This document shows positions 1-7,321 of a stretch of 22,069 bases of DNA, piece by piece; the first letter of the stretch is position 1, and each line of letters starts with the position of its first letter. The DNA comes from Paracoccaceae bacterium. Lineage in GTDB: Bacteria > Pseudomonadota > Alphaproteobacteria > Rhodobacterales > Rhodobacteraceae. A model generated the notes under the pieces. The model was not told the origin of the DNA. It saw nothing but the letters and a program-made list of their open reading frames with translations, and searched no databases. Location: assembly GCA_026982255.1 (NCBI GenBank), contig JALSHL010000117.1, positions 1 through 22,069 of the forward strand, in the 5' to 3' direction. The position numbers and the translations under genes are program-made.

Positions 1-1052
1 TGACGGCGGTGTTGCAACTGGTGATCGGGCCGTTGTCGGACCGGTTCGGGCGGCGGCGGGTTTTGCTGGCGTCTCTGGGGATTTTCCTGTTTGCGACGGC
101 GGGGACGTTGCTGGCACCGAACATCGCGGTTTTCATGGTGTTCCGCATGATGCAGGCGACCGTGGCGGCGGGAATGGTGCTGTCGCGGGCGATTGTGCGC
201 GATATGGTGCCGCCGAACGAGGCGGCGAGCAAGATCGGCTATATCACCATGGGGATGTCGCTGGTGCCGATGCTGGGGCCGATACTGGGCGGTTTTCTTG
301 AGGAAACCTATGGCTGGCATGCCTCTTTCGGATTGGTGCTGTTGTTCGGGGTGGTGGTCTGGGGGCTGATCTGGGCCGATCTGGGCGAGACGAATGCCTT
401 GAAATCGCTCAATTTCGGGGTGCAGTTTCGTGCCTATCCCGAACTGGTGCGCTCGCGCCGGTTCTGGGGATATGCGCTGTCGGCGGGGTTTGCCTCGGGC
501 GCGTTTTTTGCCTTTCTGGGCGGGGCGCCGTTCGTGGCGACGGTGGTGCTGGGGCTGAATCCGGCCAGTCTGGGGATGTATTTCGCGTTTATTTCGGCGG
601 GTTATATGCTCGGGAATTTCCTGTCGGGACGGTTTTCGGCACGGGTCGGGTTGAACAATATGATGCTGGCGGGGAGCGCGGTGTCCACCTTCGGTATGCT
701 GGTGACGCTGGTGCTGTTTCTGGCGGGGCTGCAACATCCGATATCCTTCTTCGGCACGATGGCGCTGGTCGGGGTGGGGAACGGGATGACCCTGCCCAAT
801 GCCAATGCGGGGATTGTTTCGGTGCGTCCGCATCTGGCGGGGAGCGCCTCGGGGCTGGGTGGCGCGGTGATGATCGGTGGCGGTTCGGCCCTGTCGGCAA
901 TCGCGGGAACGCTGCTGACGCCCGAGAGCGGGGCCTATCCGTTGATCTATATGATGCTGGGATCCTCGGCGCTGGCAGTGGTGACGGCGCTTTATGTCAT
1001 ACATGTCGCGCGCAAGGCGGGGGAGCTGGGAGCCGAAGGGTTTGCGGAATAA
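1..1052 (+). CDS. Bcr/CflA-family MFS drug efflux transporter, 5'-truncated
   Basis: This is an inner-membrane proton-driven multidrug exporter of the major facilitator superfamily. The reading frame is open from the window edge (first full codon at base 3), and 349 residues are visible. The usual Bcr/CflA length is about 400, so roughly 50 N-terminal residues (first membrane span) lie outside. The visible part opens with the MFS motif-A loop between spans 2 and 3 (GPLSDRFGRR), followed by about ten hydrophobic segments, including the conserved span-4 region with FRMMQA and a glycine-rich late span (GLGGAVMIGGG). The GTG at base 9 is not a credible start because it falls within the domain just before motif A. 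Family assignment is firm; the exported compound cannot be read from sequence. The gene ends about 100 bp before mcl1 and is probably a separate unit. Confidence 0.85.
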   Translation, partial: TAVLQLVIGPLSDRFGRRRVLLASLGIFLFATAGTLLAPNIAVFMVFRMMQATVAAGMVLSRAIVRDMVPPNEAASKIGYITMGMSLVPMLGPILGGFLEETYGWHASFGLVLLFGVVVWGLIWADLGETNALKSLNFGVQFRAYPELVRSRRFWGYALSAGFASGAFFAFLGGAPFVATVVLGLNPASLGMYFAFISAGYMLGNFLSGRFSARVGLNNMMLAGSAVSTFGMLVTLVLFLAGLQHPISFFGTMALVGVGNGMTLPNANAGIVSVRPHLAGSASGLGGAVMIGGGSALSAIAGTLLTPESGAYPLIYMMLGSSALAVVTALYVIHVARKAGELGAEGFAE

Positions 1053-1076
1053 CCTTCGCAGGTGCAGCATTTCCGG

Positions 1077-1135
1077 TTGACACGGGTGCGTAATATTGTG
1101 ATGAGTATGCGCAGGTATACGCAACATCATTACGC
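1077..1135 (+). promoter_or_regulatory. Putative mcl1 promoter with nested dyad and direct repeats
   Basis: A perfect -35 hexamer TTGACA lies at 1077-1082. A weak -10 (GATGAG, 1100-1105) follows at 17-bp spacing. Overlapping and downstream are a 7-bp inverted repeat, GCGTAAT (1088-1094) and ATTACGC (1129-1135), and inside it a direct repeat TATGCGCA/TATACGCA (1106-1113 and 1116-1123) with 10-bp period. This looks like a protein-binding region over the transcription start. The regulator is unknown. The -10 call is the weakest part. Confidence 0.4.
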
Positions 1136-1148
1136 CGAGGATTTTCCC

Positions 1149-2108
1149 ATGAGTTTCAAGGTCCAGCCCGCTTCGCCTTCCCGCCCCAACCGTTGCCAGC
1201 TGTTCGGCCCGGGTTCGCGCCCCGCGATTTTCGAGAAGATGGCGGCGAGCGCGGCCGATGTGATCAACCTCGATCTGGAGGATTCGGTGTCGCCGGCGGA
1301 CAAGGCCGAGGCGCGGGTGAATATTATCAAGGCGGTGAACGAAATCGACTGGGGGAACAAGACCCTGTCGGTGCGGATCAACGGGCTGGATACGGAATTC
1401 TGGTATCAGGACGTGGTGCAATTGCTGGAACAGGCGGGCGAGCGGCTGGACCAGATCATGATTCCCAAGGTTGGCAATGCGGGCGATATCTATGCCGTCG
1501 ATGCGCTGGTGAGCGCGGTGGAGATGGCCAAAGGGCGTAGCAAGAAGATCGACTTCGAGGTGATTATCGAAACGGCGGCCGGTCTGGCACATGTGGAGGA
1601 AATCGCGGCGGCCAGCCCGCGTATGGTGGCGATGAGTCTGGGCGCGGCGGATTACGCGGCCTCGATGGGGATGCAGACCACGGGAATCGGCGGCACGCAG
1701 GAGAATTACTATATGCTGACGCCGGACGGGCAGAAACATTGGGGTGATCCGTGGCACGCGCCGATTGTCGCGATCGTTGCCGCCTGTCGCACGCATGGCC
1801 TGTTGCCGGTGGACGGGCCGTTCGGGGATTTTTCCGACGACGCAGGCTTTACCGCGCAGGCGCGGCGCTCCGCGACGCTGGGTATGGTTGGCAAATGGGC
1901 TATCCACCCGAAACAGGTGGCACTGGCCAACGAGGTGTTCACGCCGTCCGAGACGCAGATCACCGAGGCGCGCGAGATCCTTGCGGCCATGAAACAGGCC
2001 GAGGCCGAGGGGCAGGGCGCGGCGGTCTACAAGGGGCGTCTGGTGGACCTTGCCTCCATCCGGCAGGCGCAGGTGATCGTGAAACAGGCGGAACTGATCG
2101 AAGGCTGA
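1149..2108 (+). CDS. mcl1: L-malyl-CoA/beta-methylmalyl-CoA lyase (Mcl1)
   Basis: This HpcH/HpaI-citrate lyase family enzyme reversibly cleaves L-malyl-CoA to acetyl-CoA and glyoxylate, and beta-methylmalyl-CoA to propionyl-CoA and glyoxylate, in the ethylmalonyl-CoA pathway of acetate assimilation. The 319-residue product closely follows the Rhodobacter Mcl1 pattern as I recall it: PNRCQLFGPGSRPA near the N-terminus, INLDLEDSV at 39-47, Arg76 in SVRINGLDT, the Mg ligand Glu141 in EVIIETAAG and Asp168 in SLGAADYAAS. The last three match the numbering of the characterised enzyme. The start at 1149 is chosen over an in-frame ATG at 1062 because GAGG at 1137-1140 is well placed and family members begin MSF. 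accA follows on the same strand after 75 bp. The close homologue Mcl2 (malyl-CoA thioesterase) is less likely given the conserved lyase motifs. Confidence 0.93.
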   Translation: MSFKVQPASPSRPNRCQLFGPGSRPAIFEKMAASAADVINLDLEDSVSPADKAEARVNIIKAVNEIDWGNKTLSVRINGLDTEFWYQDVVQLLEQAGERLDQIMIPKVGNAGDIYAVDALVSAVEMAKGRSKKIDFEVIIETAAGLAHVEEIAAASPRMVAMSLGAADYAASMGMQTTGIGGTQENYYMLTPDGQKHWGDPWHAPIVAIVAACRTHGLLPVDGPFGDFSDDAGFTAQARRSATLGMVGKWAIHPKQVALANEVFTPSETQITEAREILAAMKQAEAEGQGAAVYKGRLVDLASIRQAQVIVKQAELIEG

Positions 2109-2141
2109 TCCCGCCCGCTTTACCGTTGCAATCTGTTGGCC

Positions 2142-2163
2142 CTGACGCCATATATGGCGTCAG
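2142..2163. promoter_or_regulatory. Perfect 22-bp palindrome between mcl1 and accA
   Basis: The 20-base core TGACGCCATATATGGCGTCA (2143-2162) is its own reverse complement, and the flanking C and G extend it to 22 bp. It ends 20 bp before the accA start. No T-tract follows on either strand, so it does not look like an intrinsic terminator. A dimeric repressor operator or an mRNA hairpin near the accA ribosome binding site both fit. An in-frame ATG at 2154 lies inside the palindrome but lacks a good ribosome binding site. Confidence 0.5.
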
Positions 2164-2183
2164 AGTCACAATGGGGCGCGACG

Positions 2184-3143
2184 ATGCACAACTATCTCGA
2201 ATTTGAAAAACCGCTGGCCGAAATCGAAGGCAAGGCCGAGGAATTGCGTGCGCTCGCCCGTGCCAGCGAAGAGATGGATGTCAGCGACGAGGCGGCGGCG
2301 CTCGACGCGAAGTCGGCGGAGATGCTGGAAAAGCTGTATGAAAACCTGACGCCCTGGCAGAAATGTCAGGTAGCACGTCATCCCAACCGCCCGCACTGCA
2401 AGGATTATATCGAGGAGCTGTTCACCGACTACACGCCGCTGGCGGGGGACCGGAACTTTGCCGACGACCATGCGGTCATGGGCGGTCTGGCGCGGTTCAA
2501 CGACCAGCCGGTGATGGTGATCGGGCATGAAAAGGGTAACGATACGCAGTCGCGGATCGAACGGAATTTCGGCATGGCGCGACCAGAGGGCTATCGCAAG
2601 GCGATCCGGCTGATGGACCTCGCGGACCGTTTCGGTCTGCCTATCATCACGCTGGTGGATACGCCGGGCGCCTACCCCGGAAAAGGCGCCGAGGAACGCG
2701 GGCAGTCCGAGGCGATTGCGCGCTCGACCGAGAAATGTCTGAATGTGAAGGTGCCGCTGATCTCGGTGATTATCGGCGAGGGCGGCTCCGGCGGGGCGGT
2801 GGCCTTTGCCACCGGTGACCGGCTGGCGATGCTGGAACATTCGATCTATTCGGTGATTTCGCCGGAGGGCTGTGCCTCGATCCTGTGGAAGGATGCCGAG
2901 AAGATGCGAGAGGCAGCGGAGGCCTTGCGGCTGACCGCGCAGGACCTGTTGCAGCTTGGCGTCGCTGACCGGATTATTCCGGAACCGAAGGGCGGCGCAC
3001 AGCGTCATCGTGGCGAGACGGTCGAAGCCGTGGGGGCGGCAATTGCCGAAATGCTGGCGGAGTTCGACGGGGTCGAGCCGGACGACATCCGCGCGGCGCG
3101 ACGCAAGAAGTACCTTGAAATGGGTAATAAAACGCTGGCCTAA
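2184..3143 (+). CDS. accA: Acetyl-CoA carboxylase carboxyltransferase subunit alpha
   Basis: AccA pairs with AccD to form the cytoplasmic carboxyltransferase that moves CO2 from biotin to acetyl-CoA, giving malonyl-CoA for fatty-acid synthesis. The 319-residue product has the full family layout: N-terminal MHNYLEFEKPL, a helical region, WQKCQVARHPNRP, GHEKG, then the crotonase-fold core with DTPGAYPG, the oxyanion-type glycine run GEGGSGGA, and SPEGCASILWKD. The start at 2184 gives the standard N-terminus, with GGGG at 2173-2176 as ribosome binding site. An upstream in-frame ATG at 2154 lies inside a palindrome and would add ten atypical residues. The stop codon (3141-3143) overlaps the stop of the convergent hbd gene, leaving no room for a terminator between them. 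Confidence 0.97.
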   Translation: MHNYLEFEKPLAEIEGKAEELRALARASEEMDVSDEAAALDAKSAEMLEKLYENLTPWQKCQVARHPNRPHCKDYIEELFTDYTPLAGDRNFADDHAVMGGLARFNDQPVMVIGHEKGNDTQSRIERNFGMARPEGYRKAIRLMDLADRFGLPIITLVDTPGAYPGKGAEERGQSEAIARSTEKCLNVKVPLISVIIGEGGSGGAVAFATGDRLAMLEHSIYSVISPEGCASILWKDAEKMREAAEALRLTAQDLLQLGVADRIIPEPKGGAQRHRGETVEAVGAAIAEMLAEFDGVEPDDIRAARRKKYLEMGNKTLA

Positions 3144-4015
3144 CGGGTCGGCACCGGCGTTTCACCGCGATAGTCGTAGAAACCGCGCTTGGTTTTGCGG
3201 CCCAGCCATCCGGCCTCCACATATTTCACCAGAAGCGGGCAGGGGCGGTATTTTGTATCCGCCAGCCCGTCATGCAGCACGTTCATGATTGCAAGGCAGG
3301 TGTCCAGCCCGATGAAGTCGGCCAGTTCCAGCGGACCCATCGGATGGTTGGCACCGAGCTTCAGCGATGTGTCGATGCTTTCGACCGTGCCGACGCCCTC
3401 GTAGAGGGTATAGACGGCCTCGTTTATCATCGGCATCAGGATGCGATTGACGATGAAGGCGGGGAAATCCTCGGCGCTGGCGGAGGTTTTGCCCAGATCG
3501 GCGACGACCTGTTTCAGGGTCTGGTAGGTTTCGTCATCGGTGGCAATGCCGCGGATCAGTTCGACCAGCTGCATTACCGGCACCGGATTCATGAAGTGGA
3601 AGCCCATGAATTTTTCCGGCCGGTCGGTGGCGGCGGCCAGGCGGGTGATGGAAATCGACGAGGTGTTCGAGGTCAGGATGGTGTTCTCGCCGAGATGCGG
3701 GGCGAGGGATTCGAATATCTTGTGTTTTATCGATTCATTTTCTGTGGCCGCCTCGATCACCAGATCGGTTTGGCCGATTTCGACAAGGTCGGTGGTGGTG
3801 CGGATGCGGGCCATGGCCGCGTCCTGCTCGGCTTGCGACAGCTTGCCCTTGGCAACCTGACGGCCGATATTGCCGGTGATCGTGTCGAGGGCCTTGTTCA
3901 TGGCCTCTTCGGAAACGTCATTGATAACAACGTCGTAGCCAGCAAGTGCGAAAACATGCGCAATGCCGTTGCCCATCTGGCCCGCGCCGATGATGCCAAC
4001 CGATCTGATATCCAT
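3140..4015 (-). CDS. hbdA: 3-hydroxybutyryl-CoA dehydrogenase
   Basis: This NAD(P)-dependent cytoplasmic enzyme interconverts acetoacetyl-CoA and 3-hydroxybutyryl-CoA in butyrate, polyhydroxybutyrate and acyl-CoA metabolism. The 291-residue product is full length. It has an N-terminal Rossmann motif GIIGAGQMGNGIA (7-19) and catalytic-region residues Ser119 (SNTSS), His140 (GFHFMNPVP), Glu152 (QLVEL) and Asn190 (FIVNR), then the C-terminal dimerisation domain with NHPMGPLELADFIGLD and the ending GWLGRKTKRGFYDY. It lacks a fused hydratase domain, so it is the stand-alone PaaH/Hbd type and not FadB. It follows etfA on the same strand, as often seen in this order, but here an opposite-strand gene lies between them. 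Its 3' end overlaps the accA stop by 3 nt. Exact substrate chain length is inferred. Confidence 0.92.
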   Translation of the reverse strand: MDIRSVGIIGAGQMGNGIAHVFALAGYDVVINDVSEEAMNKALDTITGNIGRQVAKGKLSQAEQDAAMARIRTTTDLVEIGQTDLVIEAATENESIKHKIFESLAPHLGENTILTSNTSSISITRLAAATDRPEKFMGFHFMNPVPVMQLVELIRGIATDDETYQTLKQVVADLGKTSASAEDFPAFIVNRILMPMINEAVYTLYEGVGTVESIDTSLKLGANHPMGPLELADFIGLDTCLAIMNVLHDGLADTKYRPCPLLVKYVEAGWLGRKTKRGFYDYRGETPVPTR

Positions 4016-4095
4016 GAGGTGTTCTCCCGACCTGTCGTGTTGCGCTCAACATAGGCCCTGGAGAGGGGGCGGCGCAACCGGTTTATCGTGTGCTG

Positions 4096-4110
4096 TTAAC
4101 CTGCGCTTAA
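4096..4110 (+). promoter_or_regulatory. Perfect CtrA-type box (TTAA-N7-TTAA)
   Basis: TTAACCTGCGCTTAA matches the full CtrA consensus of Alphaproteobacteria exactly, and both halves carry a following C (TTAAC). The box ends 59 bp before the ATG of the DUF6473 gene, a usual position for a CtrA-activated promoter. It is also 80 bp upstream of the divergent hbd start, so it could act on either gene. Consensus match is seen directly; regulation by CtrA is inferred. Confidence 0.6.
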
Positions 4111-4169
4111 CGGGAATCGGCCAGCCTGTTTGTGACCGGAGGGGCCGGTGGACAACGCAGGAGGGTGAT

Positions 4170-4985
4170 ATGGGCTATGGCATTGCCATCGACCAGATCG
4201 GGGAGGTGGATTTGTACCGTTTCGGGCGCAGCAAGCAGATTTTCAGGGGGCCGCGACCGAATTTGAAGCGGGCCTATGTGGCATTTATCGGCGGGTCGGA
4301 GCCGTTCGGGAAATTTGTCTCGACGCCTTTTCCGAAAATTGTGCAGAAGTATATCCATATTCCCTGTGTGAACTGGGGCACGCCGAGTGCCGGACCGGGT
4401 TTTTTTCTGAAAGATCCGGTGCTGCTGGAGGCTTGCTCGAATGCCGAGGCCTGCGTGGTGCAGGCAATGGATCCGGTGGCGCTGTCGAACCGGATGTATT
4501 CGGTATTTCCGCGCCGGAACACGCGCTTGCGCGGGGTTTCGGAGAGTTTGCGGGCGTTGTTTCCGGATGTGGAGTTTGACGACTACAAATATGTGCCGGC
4601 ACTGATGCGGAAACTGCAGGCGACGGATGAAGCGGCCTACCGGATGGTTGTGGCGGAGCAGAAGTCGGCCTGGGTGGCGCGCATGCTGGAGTTGCTGGAG
4701 GATATCGAAACGAAAAAGGTGCTTTTGTGGCTTGATATGACGGGGAGCGGTCGGAAAGGCGGGTTGGTGAGCGAAGAAATGGTCGATGTATTGCACGGGC
4801 GGGTTGATCGCGTGGTGCGGGTGCCGATTGCTGTGAAGCGTGGCAAGGTGACGGGGTTTTCCGGCGCGCGCGATTCCGCATGGATGACGCGCGGGGTGCA
4901 TGCACAGGTGGCGGCGGCGGTATCGGAAGCGTTGCGGGAATTGCTGCTGGATGCGCAGGCGCAGGCGCTGTCGGGCGGAAAATAG
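4170..4985 (+). CDS. DUF6473-type protein, possible degenerate SGNH fold
   Basis: The 271-residue protein has no signal peptide or membrane span and resembles the DUF6473 proteins I recall from Rhodobacterales, whose function is unknown. The start is set by GGAGG just upstream (about 4160-4164) and by the family-typical MGY beginning. Visible motifs are FRGPRPNL (25-32), AFIGGSEPFGKF (38-49), CVNWGTPSAG (66-75), SNRMYSVFPRRN (106-117), VLLWLDM (184-190) and a C-terminal TRGVHAQVA (240-248). The order GGS, then N-x-G, then a late His is reminiscent of SGNH hydrolase blocks I, II and V. However, the block-I Asp is Gly and the residue three before His244 is Arg, so ordinary hydrolase activity is doubtful. 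The gene stands alone on the plus strand, divergent from hbd and convergent with etfA, with a perfect CtrA box in its upstream region. Confidence 0.75.
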   Translation: MGYGIAIDQIGEVDLYRFGRSKQIFRGPRPNLKRAYVAFIGGSEPFGKFVSTPFPKIVQKYIHIPCVNWGTPSAGPGFFLKDPVLLEACSNAEACVVQAMDPVALSNRMYSVFPRRNTRLRGVSESLRALFPDVEFDDYKYVPALMRKLQATDEAAYRMVVAEQKSAWVARMLELLEDIETKKVLLWLDMTGSGRKGGLVSEEMVDVLHGRVDRVVRVPIAVKRGKVTGFSGARDSAWMTRGVHAQVAAAVSEALRELLLDAQAQALSGGK

Positions 4986-5009
4986 AAAGGCCCGCCACAG
5001 GGGCGGGCC
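4979..5009 (-). terminator. Intrinsic terminator of the etfBA operon
   Basis: An 8-bp perfect GC stem, GGCCCGCC (4989-4996) with GGCGGGCC (5002-5009), has a 5-nt loop. Read on the minus strand it is followed by a T-rich run (TTTCTATTTT). The run lies over the last codons of the convergent DUF6473 gene. On the plus strand no T-tract follows the stem. Confidence 0.7.
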
Positions 5010-5027
5010 GTTCGGGAGATTTTCGGG

Positions 5028-5956
5028 TTAGCCGAGGGCTTTTTCAAGCTCCGGCACGGCGTCGAACAGGTCGGCGACCAGACCGTAGTCGGCAACCTGG
5101 AAGATCGGGGCTTCCTCGTCCTTGTTGATGGCAACGATGACTTTCGAGTCTTTCATGCCTGCAAGGTGCTGGATCGCGCCCGAGATACCGATGGCGATAT
5201 AGAGGTCGGGTGCCACGACCTTGCCGGTCTGCCCGACCTGCCAGTCGTTCGGGGCAAAGCCGGAATCGACGGCGGCGCGGGAGGCTCCGACGGCGGCGCC
5301 GAGCTTGTCGGCCAGCTTCTCGATGATCGCGAAGTTTTCCTCGGAGCCGACACCGCGACCACCGGAAACGACGGTTTTGGCGGAAGTGAGTTCGGGGCGG
5401 TCGGATTCCTGCACCTTGTCCTCGACCCATTCCGACAGGCCGGGGTTTTCGGCGGCGGAGATAGTCTCGACACTGGCCGAACCGCTGGAGGGGGCGGCAT
5501 CGAAACCGGCAGTGCGGATGGTGATGACCTTTTTCGCATCCGATGTCTGCACCGTCTGGATAGCGTTGCCGGCATAGATCGGGCGCTCGAAAGTGTTGGC
5601 ATCGACTACGCCGGTAATATCGGAGATCACCATGACATCCAGCAGGGCCGCGACGCGCGGCAGGATGTTTTTGCCCGACGCGGTTGCCGGCGCAACGATA
5701 TGCTCATAGTCGCCGGCGAGCGAAACAATCAATGCGGCGACCGGTTCTGCCAGACCGTTTCCGTAAGATGGATCATCGGCGCAGAGGACTTTGGTCACAC
5801 CTTCGATTTTTGCCGCTTCGGCAGCGGCGTCGGCGCAACCGGCGGAGGCACACAGAACGGTGACATCGCCGAGTGCCTTGGCGGCGGTGACCGCTTTGGC
5901 GGTCTGGTCGATCGAGAGTTCGGCACCGGTGATTTCGGCAAGGAGAAGAACAGCCA

Positions 5957-5957
<1 letters not shown>
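5028..5957 (-). CDS. etfA: Electron transfer flavoprotein subunit alpha
   Basis: EtfA binds FAD and, with EtfB, carries electrons from acyl-CoA dehydrogenases to ETF:ubiquinone oxidoreductase. The 309-residue length is typical. The N-terminal half is the FixB-like alpha/beta domain. The C-terminal FAD-binding signature is intact, running from GQTGKVVAPDLYIAIG through GISGAIQHLAGM to VAINKDEEAPIFQVADYGLVADL. Its ATG shares one base with the etfB stop (TGATG at 5955-5959), so the two are translationally coupled and made in equal amounts. A terminator follows the gene. In this genome the subunit would also serve acyl-CoA and methylsuccinyl-CoA dehydrogenases if the ethylmalonyl-CoA pathway is complete. 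Confidence 0.97.
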
Positions 5958-6718
<761 letters not shown>

Positions 6719-7054
6719 AATTCGCGTATCTCCAGTTGTTGCCCCGAAAAGGGGATCGTTGGTCCGGTTTTTATCGGGTTTTCCGCAGAAATGTAGCGAA
6801 AAAACGACTTTGTTCGTCAGAATCGACCGGTTTAAGGCTGGCAGAGTGAAGCAGGGGAAATGCTGCACTGCAAGAAGAACTTGGCGTCACCTGGAAAAAT
6901 CACCGGAAAATAAACCGAATTTTAACAAAATGCGGCTAAAAGAGGTTGCGAGAACCGGAATCGCCGAGGTGCGGGCCGGTCCCGAAAATCCCGAGAGAAG
7001 TGAATTTGGCAGGCCTGCGGTGCAGGCGGTCTGGCTGTGTTGAAAGGAAAACCT
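6719..7054. other. Divergent regulatory region between etfB and ghsA
   Basis: This 336-bp stretch holds no gene I can support and must contain the promoters of both etfBA and ghsAB. Visible elements are a short CCCC-GAAAA-GGGG hairpin in the etfB leader (6742-6754), a TTAA half-site in GGTTTAAGG near 6832, a one-mismatch CtrA-like box at 6911-6925, and a 10-bp palindrome GCAGGCCTGC (7009-7018) just ahead of ghsA. The stretch around 6890-6945 is more AT-rich than its surroundings. I do not see a convincing sigma-70 pair on either strand. Confidence 0.5.
6911..6925 (+). promoter_or_regulatory. CtrA-like box, one mismatch, upstream of ghsA
   Basis: TAAA-CCGAATT-TTAA differs from the CtrA consensus TTAA-N7-TTAA by one base in the left half. 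It lies about 130 bp upstream of the ghsA ATG. That distance is rather long, and AT-rich stretches produce such matches by chance. I report it because CtrA activates gene-transfer-agent genes in Rhodobacter. Confidence 0.25.
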
Positions 7055-7321
7055 ATGGCTGTTGATACGTATCGGAACATGATGGGCGGGCTGGAATCTC
7101 CGGCGCGCGAGGCGGTGGCAGTGGTGCCGAGCGATGTGGATGATCTGGCGGTGACGACGCGCTCGATTTATGTGGGCACGTCCGGCGATGTGGCGGTGCA
7201 TATGGCGGGGGACACGGTGCCGGTAGTGTTCAGATCGGTGCCGGTGGGCGTGTTGCCGGTGCGGGCGGACAGGGTGTTGCTGACCGGCACGACGGCGGGT
7301 GATCTGGTGGCGCTCTGGTGA
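7055..7321 (+). CDS. ghsA: GTA head spike base protein, Rcc01079/GhsA family
   Basis: This 88-residue protein matches the pattern of the spike base protein family named after R. capsulatus Rcc01079 (GhsA), part of the head spikes of gene transfer agent particles that bind recipient capsule. It is predicted all-beta. Residues 3-20 (VDTYRNMMGGLESPAREA) form the characteristic N-terminus, followed by short strands such as TRSIYVGTSGDVAVHM, FRSVPVGVLPVRADRV and LLTGTTAGDLVALW, ending at Trp88. The start at 7055 has AAAGGA at 7043-7048; an in-frame codon at 7037 is upstream of that site and unlikely. The stop TGA shares a base with the following ghsB ATG, so the two are coupled. No capsid, portal or tail gene is nearby, as in R. 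capsulatus, where the spike genes are separate from the main GTA cluster. Identification is by recall of the family. Confidence 0.8.
   Translation: MAVDTYRNMMGGLESPAREAVAVVPSDVDDLAVTTRSIYVGTSGDVAVHMAGDTVPVVFRSVPVGVLPVRADRVLLTGTTAGDLVALW

Noticed and set aside
6719..6868. N-terminal extension of etfB to an ATG at 6868
   Set aside because: The extra 50 residues have no family similarity, and the ATG at 6718 has a ribosome binding site and the standard EtfB beginning.
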